Shown here piece by piece: positions 32,901-40,723 of a stretch of DNA of 64,000 nt. A model generated the notes under the pieces. That model searched no databases. It was not told the origin of the DNA and was given only the letters and a program-made list of their open reading frames with translations. Both the position numbers and the translations under genes were made by a program. Location: NCBI RefSeq assembly GCF_023499255.1, contig NZ_CP092183.1, positions 6,134,501 to 6,198,500 on the forward strand. Reading direction: 5' to 3'. The number at the start of each line of letters is the position of its first letter. Position 1 is the stretch's first letter. This stretch comes from Couchioplanes caeruleus (lineage in GTDB: Bacteria; Actinomycetota; Actinomycetes; Mycobacteriales; Micromonosporaceae).

Positions 32901-35042
32901 TCACTCCGGCCTGTCGTGGTGTATCCGTTCCGGATGCACCCCGAGCTGCTGCAACGCCGCGCTGGTGGCGGCCAGCATGAGCGGCGGCCCGGCCAGGTAG
33001 GCCTCGTGCCCGGACCATTCGCCGTACGCCGCCACCGCGTCGGTGACCAGGCCGGACGCGTACGGTCCGGCCGGCCCCTCGGAGATCACCGGCACCACCG
33101 TGGCCCGGCGCGCCGCGGCCGCGATCGCCGTGATCTCCTCGATGTCGTACAGCTCGGCGAGCGTGCGCGCGCCCCAGAACAGCACCACCGCCCGCGGGTC
33201 AGCGGTGGCGGCCAGCTCGGTGAGCATCGCCTTCAGCGGCGCCACCCCGGTGTCGCCCGCGATCATCAACAGGTCGCGGCCGGAGTCGGGCAGCACCATC
33301 TCGCCCTCGGCCCGCGAGATGCGCACCTTGTCGCCGACGGCCGTACGGTGCACCAGCGTGCCGCTCACGCCGGTCAGGGTCTTCGCGCGCACGTGCAGCT
33401 CGATCACGTTGTCGCGGCGCGGCGCCCCCGCCAGCGAATAGGGCCGCCACACGCCGGGCAGCCCGGGCACCTCGATGCGGGCGTACTGCCCCGGCACGTA
33501 CGGCATCGGCAGGTACGGCCGCAGCCGGATCACCGCCAGGTCCTCCCGGCGCAGCTCGTGCGTCACGACCACGGCCGTCCAGGTCACCGGGTGGTACTCC
33601 GCCGCGGTCATGCCGTGCACGATCCACTCGTACGCGTGCTGCCACGTCGACCGCCACGCCTGGTCGAAGTCCTGCCGCCACCCGTTCGCGGCCATCCCGG
33701 CGCGCATCGCCTCGGCCAGCGCGGCGCCGGCGAGCTGCAACTGCTGGGGGGCGACGCCGCACTCGGCCAGCGCGGCGCCCAGCCTGCCGAACCCAACGAC
33801 CACCACGGGCGGCTGGTCCATCGAATGCGCCAGCCACGTCAGCCCCTCGGCGAGCTGCTCGATCTGCGCGGCCGGGCCGCCCGGGATCCGCGCGAACAGG
33901 TCCGGCTGCGCCTGCATCAGCGCGGACCGCAGCCGGGCCGCCACCTCCTGCGGGCCGCCGGCCAGCGACAGGCTGTTGGTGAGCAGGCGCCGCACCTCGA
34001 CCAGCGCGGCGTCGTCGGCCGGGTCCATCCCGTCGACCGGCGGCGCGGGAGGTCCCGGCACGGGCGGGCGGACCGGCCCGGTGCCGGGCAGCGGCGCGAC
34101 CGGGTCGCCGGGCCAGGGCGGCCCGACCAGGCGCGGCCCGCCGATCCCGGGGATGCCGCCGACCGGCTGGGTCGAGGCCGTGGGCAGGGCCGCGGGCCAC
34201 GGTCCGGGCCCGGGCGGATACGGGATCGCCGAGCGCCTTTCCGGTACGGCGGGAAGCCCGGCGCCGGGCGCCGGCGGCATGCCGGGGCTGGTCCCGGGCC
34301 CGCTGGTCCCGGGCGGCGCGGGCGGCGTCGTGCCGGGCGGCGTCGTGCCGGGCGGCGTCGTGCCGGGCGGCGTCGTGCCGGGCGGCGTCGTGCCGGGCGG
34401 CGTCGTGCCGGGCGGCGTCGTGCCGGGCGGCGTCGTGCCGGGCGGCGTCGTGCCGGGCGGCGTCGGTGGCACGGGTGTGGCCGGAGCCTGCGGGAAGGTG
34501 CCCGGCAGCGGGAGGCCGGCGCCCGGACGAGGCCCCGGACGGCCGGGCACGAGCGGATCGTCCGGCAGCGGATCGGGAACGCCGGCGGCCGGCTCCCCCG
34601 GACGGGCGGGCAGCGCGGGCAGCGCCGGGCCGTCGATGATCGGCCGGCTGACGCTCGGCGGTGTGCCGGCCGATCCGGTGCCGGTCGCCGGTGGGGTCGT
34701 CGGCGGGGTCGGTGGGCCCGGCGGCGGCGCGGGCGGGATGGCGGGCCGTGAACCGCCCGGCACCGCGCCCAGGCTCGCCCGCAGGCCGCCGGGCTCGGCA
34801 CCGTCCTGCTCCTCCGTCGCGGCGGCCTCGAGCTCCGGGCGCGCCGGGCCGGGCCAGTGCGGGTGCACCATCAGCTCGGGGTGGATCGGCTGGGAACCGG
34901 CCGGGAGCTCGGCGTCCTGGCCGGTCAGCGCGGCCTCGACGTCCGCGGCACCGGCGGCGGCCGCGTCCGGGGCGGCCAGGCGCAGGCGCATCGCCCGCAG
35001 CAGCGCCAGCATGTGCGGGTCCGACCCGGAACCGGCTGACAC
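32901..35042 (-). CDS. Proline-rich globin-like/ferredoxin-NAD reductase fusion (flavohaemoprotein-like)
   Basis: The 713-residue protein has four parts. Residues 1-100 are of unknown fold. About 100-345 are Pro/Gly-rich and contain nine exact PPGTT repeats (about 197-241). About 347-477 resemble the globin part of flavohaemoglobins. About 485-713 form a ferredoxin reductase-type FAD/NAD module (WRPYSLAG, MIAGDTGVAPLKAML, YLAGPPLMLAATS). In the globin part the segment GAALAECGVAPQQL sits where the haem-binding proximal His is expected, and no His is there. Nitric-oxide dioxygenase activity is therefore doubtful, and a reductase or sensor role is open. GTG at 35042 or 35048 can start it; GGGGG is better spaced for 35042. 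Confidence 0.75.
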   Translation of the reverse strand: MSAGSGSDPHMLALLRAMRLRLAAPDAAAAGAADVEAALTGQDAELPAGSQPIHPELMVHPHWPGPARPELEAAATEEQDGAEPGGLRASLGAVPGGSRPAIPPAPPPGPPTPPTTPPATGTGSAGTPPSVSRPIIDGPALPALPARPGEPAAGVPDPLPDDPLVPGRPGPRPGAGLPLPGTFPQAPATPVPPTPPGTTPPGTTPPGTTPPGTTPPGTTPPGTTPPGTTPPGTTPPGTTPPAPPGTSGPGTSPGMPPAPGAGLPAVPERRSAIPYPPGPGPWPAALPTASTQPVGGIPGIGGPRLVGPPWPGDPVAPLPGTGPVRPPVPGPPAPPVDGMDPADDAALVEVRRLLTNSLSLAGGPQEVAARLRSALMQAQPDLFARIPGGPAAQIEQLAEGLTWLAHSMDQPPVVVVGFGRLGAALAECGVAPQQLQLAGAALAEAMRAGMAANGWRQDFDQAWRSTWQHAYEWIVHGMTAAEYHPVTWTAVVVTHELRREDLAVIRLRPYLPMPYVPGQYARIEVPGLPGVWRPYSLAGAPRRDNVIELHVRAKTLTGVSGTLVHRTAVGDKVRISRAEGEMVLPDSGRDLLMIAGDTGVAPLKAMLTELAATADPRAVVLFWGARTLAELYDIEEITAIAAAARRATVVPVISEGPAGPYASGLVTDAVAAYGEWSGHEAYLAGPPLMLAATSAALQQLGVHPERIHHDRPE
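34321..34455 (-). repeat. 15-bp in-frame repeat, nine copies, encoding PPGTT
   Basis: The unit GGCGGCGTCGTGCCG occurs nine times in tandem without change inside the globin/reductase-like gene. On the coding strand it gives Pro-Pro-Gly-Thr-Thr. The perfect copies suggest recent expansion by slippage. The repeat lengthens a flexible linker between the N-terminal part and the globin-like domain. Confidence 0.92.
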
Positions 35043-35073
35043 CTGCACACCCCCGGAGCGCGAGAACGACGAA

Positions 35074-35089
35074 CAGTACAACCGTACTG
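35074..35089. promoter_or_regulatory. CAGTAC/GTACTG dyad before the globin/reductase gene
   Basis: CAGTAC and GTACTG form a perfect 6-bp inverted repeat with a 4-nt spacer, 32 nt upstream of the start codon at 35042. It lies in the 69-bp gap after the aminotransferase gene, and another GTAC-containing stretch follows. The position suits an operator for the fusion gene. No regulator is adjacent. Confidence 0.4.
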
Positions 35090-35111
35090 CCGTACGGGCG
35101 GGACCGCCGAC

Positions 35112-36230
35112 CTACCCGGCCGCGCGGGCCATCCGGGCGGTGGCCTCCTCCAGGATCTCCGGTGACGTGCCGAAGTTCAGCCGGACATGGCCCGCGCCGG
35201 CCGCGCCGAAGCGCAGCCCCGGCTCCAGCGCGACCCGGCCCCGCTCGAGGAACCGGGCGGCCGGCTGCTCGCCCTCCTCCCGGGCACGGCAGTCCAGCCA
35301 CGCCAGGAACGTGGCCTCCGGCGGCTGCCACCGGACCCAGGGCAGACGGGTACGCAGCAGCTCCCCCAGCTGCGCGCGGCGCTCCGCCAGGAAGGTGAGC
35401 AGCTCGTCCAGCCACTCGTCGCCGTCGGTGAACGCCGCGACCGTGGCGAGCACGCCGAGGTGCCCCGTACGCCAGCGCACGTCGGGCGGGAACGAGGAGG
35501 CCAGCGGACGGGTCCCGTCGACGACCGCCGCGCACTTGAGCCCGGCCAGGTTGAACGCCTTGCTCGCCGACACCACGCTGACGCCCACGTCGGCCGCCCC
35601 GGGCAGGCTCAGGAACGGCGTGAACGTGGCCCCCGGCAGGACCAGCGGCGCGTGGATCTCATCGCTCACCACCGTGACGCCGTACCGGGAAGCGAGCGTG
35701 ACCAGCGCGCTCAGCTCCTCCCGGGAATGCGCCCGTCCGACCGGATTGTGCGGATTGCACAGCAGGTAGACCGCCGGGTGGGCGGCGAACGCCACCTCCA
35801 GCGCGGCGAGGTCGAGCCGCAGGTCCGCGGTGAGCGGCACCTCGCGTAGCTGCGCCCCCGCCTCGGGCGCCCAATGGAAGAACGGCGGGTACACCGGCGG
35901 GCTGATCACCACCGCGTCACCCGGACGGGTCAGCACGCGCAGCAGCTCCACCACGCCGACGCCCACATCGGTGACCGCGGTGACCCGCGCCGGGTCGATC
36001 TCCCAGCCCCACCGCCGGGCCGCGAAGCCCGCAACGGCCCGGCCGAGATCGGGTACGGGCGCGGAGTAGCCGGTGTCCGAGGCGTCGACGGCGGCGCGCA
36101 GCGCATCGGCGACCACCGGCGCGAGCGGCACGTCCATCTCCGCCACGAACAGCGGGAGCACGTCGGCCGGATGGGTACGCCACTTCGCGCTGCAGCGGCC
36201 GCGGAGGGTCTCGAGCGGATCGACCTTCAT
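35112..36230 (-). CDS. MalY/PatB-type PLP aminotransferase (cystathionine beta-lyase-like)
   Basis: The 372-residue fold-type I PLP enzyme has LFVAEMDVPLAPVV near the N-terminus, a hallmark of the MalY/PatB subgroup. The cofactor-binding lysine is in SASKAFNLAGLK, LLCNPHNPVGRA contacts the cofactor, and SDEIHAPLVLPG carries the Asp that pairs with the pyridine nitrogen. PatB/MalY enzymes cleave cystathionine or cysteine S-conjugates, and some are aminotransferases; the exact substrate is unresolved. The ATG at 36230 has a weak GGGA before it. Confidence 0.88.
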   Translation of the reverse strand: MKVDPLETLRGRCSAKWRTHPADVLPLFVAEMDVPLAPVVADALRAAVDASDTGYSAPVPDLGRAVAGFAARRWGWEIDPARVTAVTDVGVGVVELLRVLTRPGDAVVISPPVYPPFFHWAPEAGAQLREVPLTADLRLDLAALEVAFAAHPAVYLLCNPHNPVGRAHSREELSALVTLASRYGVTVVSDEIHAPLVLPGATFTPFLSLPGAADVGVSVVSASKAFNLAGLKCAAVVDGTRPLASSFPPDVRWRTGHLGVLATVAAFTDGDEWLDELLTFLAERRAQLGELLRTRLPWVRWQPPEATFLAWLDCRAREEGEQPAARFLERGRVALEPGLRFGAAGAGHVRLNFGTSPEILEEATARMARAAG

Positions 36231-36336
36231 CGTCCCATCCTCACCCGCCGGGGCCGTACCGGCACGTCGCGACCCGGTCCGCGGCGATGTCGTACCCGGG
36301 TGGCATGCTCGGCGTGCTCGCAGAAGGGGGGATCCC

Positions 36337-36927
36337 ATGACCAAGGTGGTCGCCGACATCTCGGTGTCGCTCGACGGGTTCGTGACCGGCCCCGGCGCCG
36401 GACCGGAGCAGGGCCTGGGCCGCGGCGGTGAGGCGCTGCACACCTGGGCGCTCGCGGGCGACGCCGTGGACCGCGACGTGCTGACCTCCGCGACCGACGC
36501 GACCGGCGTCGTCGTCATGGGGCGGCGGTTGTTCGACGTCATCGACGGCCCGCACGGCTGGAGCGACGAGATGGGATACGGCGCCGACCTGGCCGCCGTC
36601 CCGCCCGTGCTGGTGGTGACGCGCACGCCGCCGCCACGGATGCGGCTGGCCGCCGACCGGTTCACCTTCGTCGTCGACGGCATCCGCAGCGCCGTCGCGA
36701 AGGCCCGGGCCATGGCCGAGGACCGTGACGTCGTCATCATGGGCGGCGGCGAGACCGTGCGCGGCGCCATCGACGCCGGCGTGGTCGACGAGCTGCGGCT
36801 GCACCTGGCGCCGGTCCTGCTCGGCTCGGGCACGCCGCTGTTCTCCGGCGCGGTCCCCCGCCCGCTGCGGCAGATCCACGTCCAGGCGTCCGGCCACGCC
36901 ACCCACCTGACCTACCGGGTGGACTGA
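36337..36927 (+). CDS. Dihydrofolate reductase-family protein (RibD C-terminal-like)
   Basis: The 196-residue protein has the DHFR-like fold: ADISVSLDGFVTGP at the start, GVVVMGRRLFDVIDGPHGW for the NADPH loop, VVIMGGGETVRGAIDAGVVD, and ELRLHLAPVLLGSGTPLF near the end. Members of this branch (YyaP/RibD-C type) are NADPH reductases of unknown substrate and are distinct from true folate enzymes. GGGGGGATCCC precedes the ATG. The methyltransferase gene begins one base after its stop codon, so the two are probably co-transcribed. Confidence 0.88.
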   Translation: MTKVVADISVSLDGFVTGPGAGPEQGLGRGGEALHTWALAGDAVDRDVLTSATDATGVVVMGRRLFDVIDGPHGWSDEMGYGADLAAVPPVLVVTRTPPPRMRLAADRFTFVVDGIRSAVAKARAMAEDRDVVIMGGGETVRGAIDAGVVDELRLHLAPVLLGSGTPLFSGAVPRPLRQIHVQASGHATHLTYRVD

Positions 36928-36928
36928 G

Positions 36929-37735
36929 GTGCCCGAGGTCCACCTGATCACCGACCCGCAGGACGAGCGGCTCGGCGACTACCGCGCCCTCACCGACCTC
37001 GAGCTGCGGACGAAGTGGGAGCCGCCCAACGGCCTGTTCATCGCCGAGGGGGAACTGGTGCTGCGCCGCGCCCGGCGTGCCGGCTACCGCCCGCGGTCGT
37101 ACCTGATCGACGCCAAGCGCGTCGACCAGCTGCACGACGTCGACGACGCCCCGGTCTACGCGGCGTCGCCGGCCGTGCTCGAACAGGCCACCGGCTTCCA
37201 CGTGCACCGCGGGGTCCTGGCGTCGTTCCACCGGCTCCCGCTGCTCGACGCGGGCGAGGTCCTTGCCACCGCCCGCCGCATCGCGATCCTCGAGGACGTC
37301 AACAACCACACCAACATCGGCGCGGTCTTCCGCGGCGCGGCCGCCCTCGGCATCGACGCCGTCCTGCTCTCACCGACCTGCGCCGACCCGCTCTACCGCC
37401 GCAGCGTACGGGTCAGCATGGGCGAGGTCTTCGCGATCCCGTACGCCCGGCTAGACCCGTGGCCGGACGCCCTCGGCAAGGTGCGGGAGGCGGGGTTCAC
37501 GGTGCTGGCACTGACGCCGGCGGACCACGCCCTCCCGCTGCAACGCCTCGACGCGGCTCAGCGCGCCCGCCCGGCACTGCTGCTGGGCGCGGAGGGCCCG
37601 GGCCTGTCCCGCCACGCCCTGGCGGCCAGCGACATCCCGGTACGCCTCCCGATGCGCCGCGGCGTCGACTCGCTGAACGTGGCGGCCGCGGCGGCGGTCG
37701 CCTTCTGGGAGCTGAGCCGCGACGACGACCTGTGA
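36929..37735 (+). CDS. SPOUT-family (TrmH/SpoU) RNA 2'-O-methyltransferase
   Basis: The 268-residue protein has an N-terminal substrate-binding module (about residues 1-105, GLFIAEGELVLRRA) and a C-terminal SPOUT knot with the three motifs: NNHTNIGAVFRGAAALGID (motif 1), LLLGAEGPGLS (motif 2) and MRRGVDSLNVAAAAAVAFW (motif 3). It should 2'-O-methylate a nucleotide in rRNA or tRNA using SAM. The GTG at 36929 starts just after the stop of the reductase gene. Its 3' end borders the long gene-free repeat region. Confidence 0.9.
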   Translation: MPEVHLITDPQDERLGDYRALTDLELRTKWEPPNGLFIAEGELVLRRARRAGYRPRSYLIDAKRVDQLHDVDDAPVYAASPAVLEQATGFHVHRGVLASFHRLPLLDAGEVLATARRIAILEDVNNHTNIGAVFRGAAALGIDAVLLSPTCADPLYRRSVRVSMGEVFAIPYARLDPWPDALGKVREAGFTVLALTPADHALPLQRLDAAQRARPALLLGAEGPGLSRHALAASDIPVRLPMRRGVDSLNVAAAAAVAFWELSRDDDL

Positions 37736-37909
37736 CCGCGCTCGCCCCTCACCTCAGGCCGTGACGGCGAGCCCCGACGACTCTCACCCTTCCCAGCCCC
37801 CGCGGCAACCGCGAGCCGCGACGGCGCTCACGCTCCCCAACGCCAGCCGTGACCCCTAGCCGCAACGGCGCTCGCCCCTCCCCCACCCCGCCGCGACCGC
37901 GAGCCGCGA
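37736..37909. repeat. Degenerate repeats flanking the 11-bp array
   Basis: This gene-free stretch contains several imperfect copies of a motif like GCCGCGACGGCGCTCGCCCC, for example near 37815-37840, 37858-37880 and 37900-37915, separated by C-rich tracts. No Shine-Dalgarno or coding signature is visible. It leads directly into the perfect 11-bp array and may be its decayed edge. Confidence 0.45.
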
Positions 37910-38117
37910 CGGCGGCGGCCCGGCGGCGGCCCGGCGGCGGCCCGGCGGCGGCCCGGCGGCGGCCCGGCGGCGGCCCGGCGGCGGCCCGGCGGCGGCCCGG
38001 CGGCGGCCCGGCGGCGGCCCGGCGGCGGCCCGGCGGCGGCCCGGCGGCGGCCCGGCGGCGGCCCGGCGGCGGCCCGGCGGCGGCCCGGCGGCGGCCCGGC
38101 GGCGGCCCGGCGGCGGC
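37910..38117. repeat. 11-bp tandem repeat, about 19 copies
   Basis: The unit CGGCGGCGGCC (read also as GGCGGCGGCCC) is repeated about 19 times with no visible change over 208 bp. It lies between the convergent methyltransferase (stop 37735) and membrane-protein (stop 38137) genes. Since 11 is not a multiple of three, each frame reads an 11-residue repeat, which makes spurious open frames on both strands. The array is pure G+C. Confidence 0.93.
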
Positions 38118-38136
38118 GATTGTCCTGAGAGGATGG

Positions 38137-38805
38137 TCAGCTGGGAGGGATCAGGCGGGAGCCCGTCCATGCCAGACCCATGCCCGCGGCCAGCAGGAGC
38201 AGCGCACCCACCGTCGGCAGCGGCCGGACCGCGTAGGAGCCCGCGCCGATCGACACCGCCGCGAGGATGAGCAGCACCCCGTCGGCCGGATTGACCAGCC
38301 TGGACCGCAGCACCGCCCAGCCCAGCAGCAGCCACCCGGCGCCCACGACCGCCGCGGCGACCATCGACGCCGTCCGGAGCTGCCCGGCCGGCACGCCCAC
38401 CGGCTCGACGCCCGTAGCGGTCGGCAGCGCGGTCAGCGGTAGCCACAGTGCCGCCCCGGCCAGGCCGACGAGCAGGCCCGCCACCGCCGTCCGGCGCGTC
38501 CGCGACCCCGCCAGCAGTCCGGCCAGCGCGACCATCGCCACCGTGCACAGCCAGCCGGCGGCCACCTCGACGACGAGCGGGCCGGGCGGGGTGGCGATGC
38601 CCAGAGTGGACCAGCCGTACAGGGCCGCGCCGGCCGGCAGGGCCCAGAGGGCGTTACGGGCGTACCGGCGTACCGACCAGATCCAGACGGCTTCGCGGAC
38701 CGGCAGCAGATGGTCGTCGGCGGCCGACGGGCGGGCGCCGCCCACCCAGGCCGGCGCGACGCGCAGCGGCCGGCCGCTGGCGGTCTGGTGCTGACTGATG
38801 CTCAT
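38137..38805 (-). CDS. Six-to-seven-TM membrane protein of unknown function
   Basis: The 222-residue protein has a soluble N-terminus of about 45 residues and then about six hydrophobic segments (first near WALPAGAALYGWSTLG, last near LPTVGALLLLAAGMGLAW). No catalytic or transport motif is recognised. The ATG at 38805 is preferred over further upstream in-frame codons because homolog-like composition begins there and AAGG stands 7 nt upstream. The 11-bp array begins 20 bp past its stop codon, so array length could influence its 3' end. Nothing in the context suggests a role. Confidence 0.7.
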   Translation of the reverse strand: MSISQHQTASGRPLRVAPAWVGGARPSAADDHLLPVREAVWIWSVRRYARNALWALPAGAALYGWSTLGIATPPGPLVVEVAAGWLCTVAMVALAGLLAGSRTRRTAVAGLLVGLAGAALWLPLTALPTATGVEPVGVPAGQLRTASMVAAAVVGAGWLLLGWAVLRSRLVNPADGVLLILAAVSIGAGSYAVRPLPTVGALLLLAAGMGLAWTGSRLIPPS

Positions 38806-38876
38806 GGCTCCGCCTTGACTGGGCTCAGGCTTGAGCGGCCGGGGGCACCGTTCGGGAATCCTGGGTCCACCATGGC

Positions 38877-38905
38877 AAAACCCCGCGCACCGGCGCGGGG
38901 TTTTT
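38877..38905. terminator. Intrinsic terminator, usable on both strands
   Basis: AAAACCCCGCGC and GCGCGGGGTTTT pair perfectly (12 bp) around ACCG, with TTTTT at the end on the plus strand and TTTT on the minus strand. It should end the nfeD-SPFH operon, whose stop codon is at 39028. The rest of the 222-bp gap 38806-39027 shows no gene. Confidence 0.88.
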
Positions 38906-39027
38906 CGATATTCGCTACGATCCCGCACCCGGGCGGGTGGCGACCCGTCCCGGACGAAGCCGGCGGGGCGGGCGGGGAGCCGCCGGACCGGCGCGGACCG
39001 CGTGGTCGCGGCCCGCGCCGGATCCGA

Positions 39028-40146
39028 TCAGGCGCGCTCGGGCTCGCCGGCGCCGTTGTAGTCGGCCGAGCCCAGCGCCGCGGACGGCGGTACCGGCTCG
39101 GGCGCCGGGAGACTCTTGGTGCTGTTGCCGTCTCCCGAGACCTGGGCCTCGGCGGCCCGGACCTGCTCGTTGACCGCCTGCGCCTCGTCGGCCGCCGCCT
39201 GCGCCGCCGCCGCGGCCTCGCGTTCCACCGCGCCGGAATCGACCGACTCCGACGGCTTGTCGCCGACCATGTTGGCGAGGCCGCCGAGGGCGCCGCCGAG
39301 CCCTTCCAGGGCCTTGTTCAGCTCGGCCGGCACGATCCACACCTTGTTGGCCGAGCCGTTGGCGATCTGCGGCAGGGCCTGGAGGTACTGGTACGCGAGG
39401 ACCTTCTGCGACGGGTTCGCCGTGTGGATCGCGTCGAAGACCGTACGGATGGCCTTGGCCTGGCCCTCGGCCTGCAGGATGCGGGCCTGGCGGTCACCGT
39501 CGGCGCGCAGGACCTGGGACTGCTTCTCGCCCTCCGCGGTGAGGATGGCGGCCTGCTTGTGGCCCTCGGCGTTGAGGATCGTGGCGCGGCGTTCACGTTC
39601 CGCGCGCATCTGCTTCTCCATGGAGTCGCGGATGCTGGGCGGCGGCTCGATCGCCTTGATCTCCACGCGGGTGACCTTGATGCCCCAGCGGCCGGTGGTC
39701 TCGTCGAGGACGCTGGAGAGGTGCCGGTTGATCTCCTCGCGGCTGGTCAGGGCGCGTTCCAGGTCGAGCGAGCCGATGACGTTGCGCAGGGTGGTGACGG
39801 TGAGCTGCTCGATGGCCTGCAGGAAGTTCGAGATCTCGTACGTGGCCCGGACCGGGTCGACGACCTTGAAGTAGAGCACCGTGTCGATGCTGACGACGAG
39901 GTTGTCGGAGGTGATGACCGGCTGGGGCGGGAAGCTGACGACCTGCTCCCGCATGTCGACCTTGGTACGCACCGCGTCGACGAACGGCACCAGCAGGTTG
40001 AGGCCGGGCGAGAGGGTGCGCTTGTACTTGCCGAGCCGTTCGACCACGTCCATGCGCTGCTGGGGAACGATCCGGACGGACCGGACAAGCGTGATCACCG
40101 CGAACAGGGCGATCACGAAGATGAGTACACCGATCACGACTTCCAT
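39028..40146 (-). CDS. SPFH/band 7 (stomatin, QmcA-like) membrane protein
   Basis: The 372-residue protein has an N-terminal membrane helix (about residues 2-21) and an SPFH domain (VPQQRMDVVERLGKY, YFKVVDPVRATYEI, GIKVTRVEIKAIEPP). A long charged coiled coil (QMRAERERRATILNAEG to ILQAEGQAKAI) and a low-complexity acidic tail follow. Stomatin-type proteins form membrane ring assemblies that organise or protect the membrane and regulate proteases. The NfeD gene lies just upstream on the same strand with a 10-nt gap; the two proteins are a known partner pair. A strong terminator follows. Confidence 0.93.
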   Translation of the reverse strand: MEVVIGVLIFVIALFAVITLVRSVRIVPQQRMDVVERLGKYKRTLSPGLNLLVPFVDAVRTKVDMREQVVSFPPQPVITSDNLVVSIDTVLYFKVVDPVRATYEISNFLQAIEQLTVTTLRNVIGSLDLERALTSREEINRHLSSVLDETTGRWGIKVTRVEIKAIEPPPSIRDSMEKQMRAERERRATILNAEGHKQAAILTAEGEKQSQVLRADGDRQARILQAEGQAKAIRTVFDAIHTANPSQKVLAYQYLQALPQIANGSANKVWIVPAELNKALEGLGGALGGLANMVGDKPSESVDSGAVEREAAAAAQAAADEAQAVNEQVRAAEAQVSGDGNSTKSLPAPEPVPPSAALGSADYNGAGEPERA

Positions 40147-40156
40147 GGGTGCCTCT

Positions 40157-40606
40157 CTAAAGGTTGGGCATGTCGTCGCGCCACACGATGGCGGTGGCGC
40201 CCTTGACCTTGATCACCCGGACACGTTCGCCGGGCAGGTATTTCTCGTCCGCGTCGAACGACCGCGCGGTCCACAGCTCGCCGTCGATCTTCACCATGCC
40301 ACGGTCGGCGCCGACCTCCTCGAGGACCGTCGCCTGGGAGCCCTCGATCGCCTCGATCCCGAACGGCGTCTCGCCGGACTCGAGGGCGGACTGCTGGTGC
40401 CGCATGATGATGGGGCGGATCGCGCCGACGGAGAGACCGGACACGATGGCGAAGACGATGACCTGGACGAGGACGTTAGCCCCGAGCGCCGCGGCGCCGG
40501 CGGCCGCGAGGGCGCCGGCGGCGAAGAAGATGACGAGGAAGGTCGCGGCGAAGGCCTCGCCGATCGCGAGGGCGATGGCGAGGACCAACCAGAGGACAGC
40601 TTCCAC
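40157..40606 (-). CDS. NfeD-family membrane protein
   Basis: The 149-residue protein has three tightly packed membrane helices (about residues 1-75) followed by a C-terminal OB-fold beta-barrel (GSQATVLEEV, GEVWTARS-like GELWTARSFDADEKYLPGE, VKVKGATAIV-like end). This is the short NfeD1b form that pairs with SPFH proteins. The open frame extends upstream, but GTG at 40606 starts directly at the first helix as in relatives. It is co-directional with the SPFH gene, so a shared membrane complex is likely. Confidence 0.88.
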   Translation of the reverse strand: MEAVLWLVLAIALAIGEAFAATFLVIFFAAGALAAAGAAALGANVLVQVIVFAIVSGLSVGAIRPIIMRHQQSALESGETPFGIEAIEGSQATVLEEVGADRGMVKIDGELWTARSFDADEKYLPGERVRVIKVKGATAIVWRDDMPNL

Positions 40607-40723
40607 ACTCTGATCGTGACACGTCCGTGCACGAGCAGCGACATCGCGTTGCATCCATTTGCGGCGTAGCCCAGATCCGCCTCGCGCAGTTGTACCCATG
40701 ACCGCCCATCAGGAAGGCTCACC

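Noticed and set aside
37910..38117. Repeat-rich open frames (RRRPGGGPAAA) as a gene
   Set aside because: They come from the 11-bp period reading open in several frames on both strands; no ribosome site or conserved end is present.
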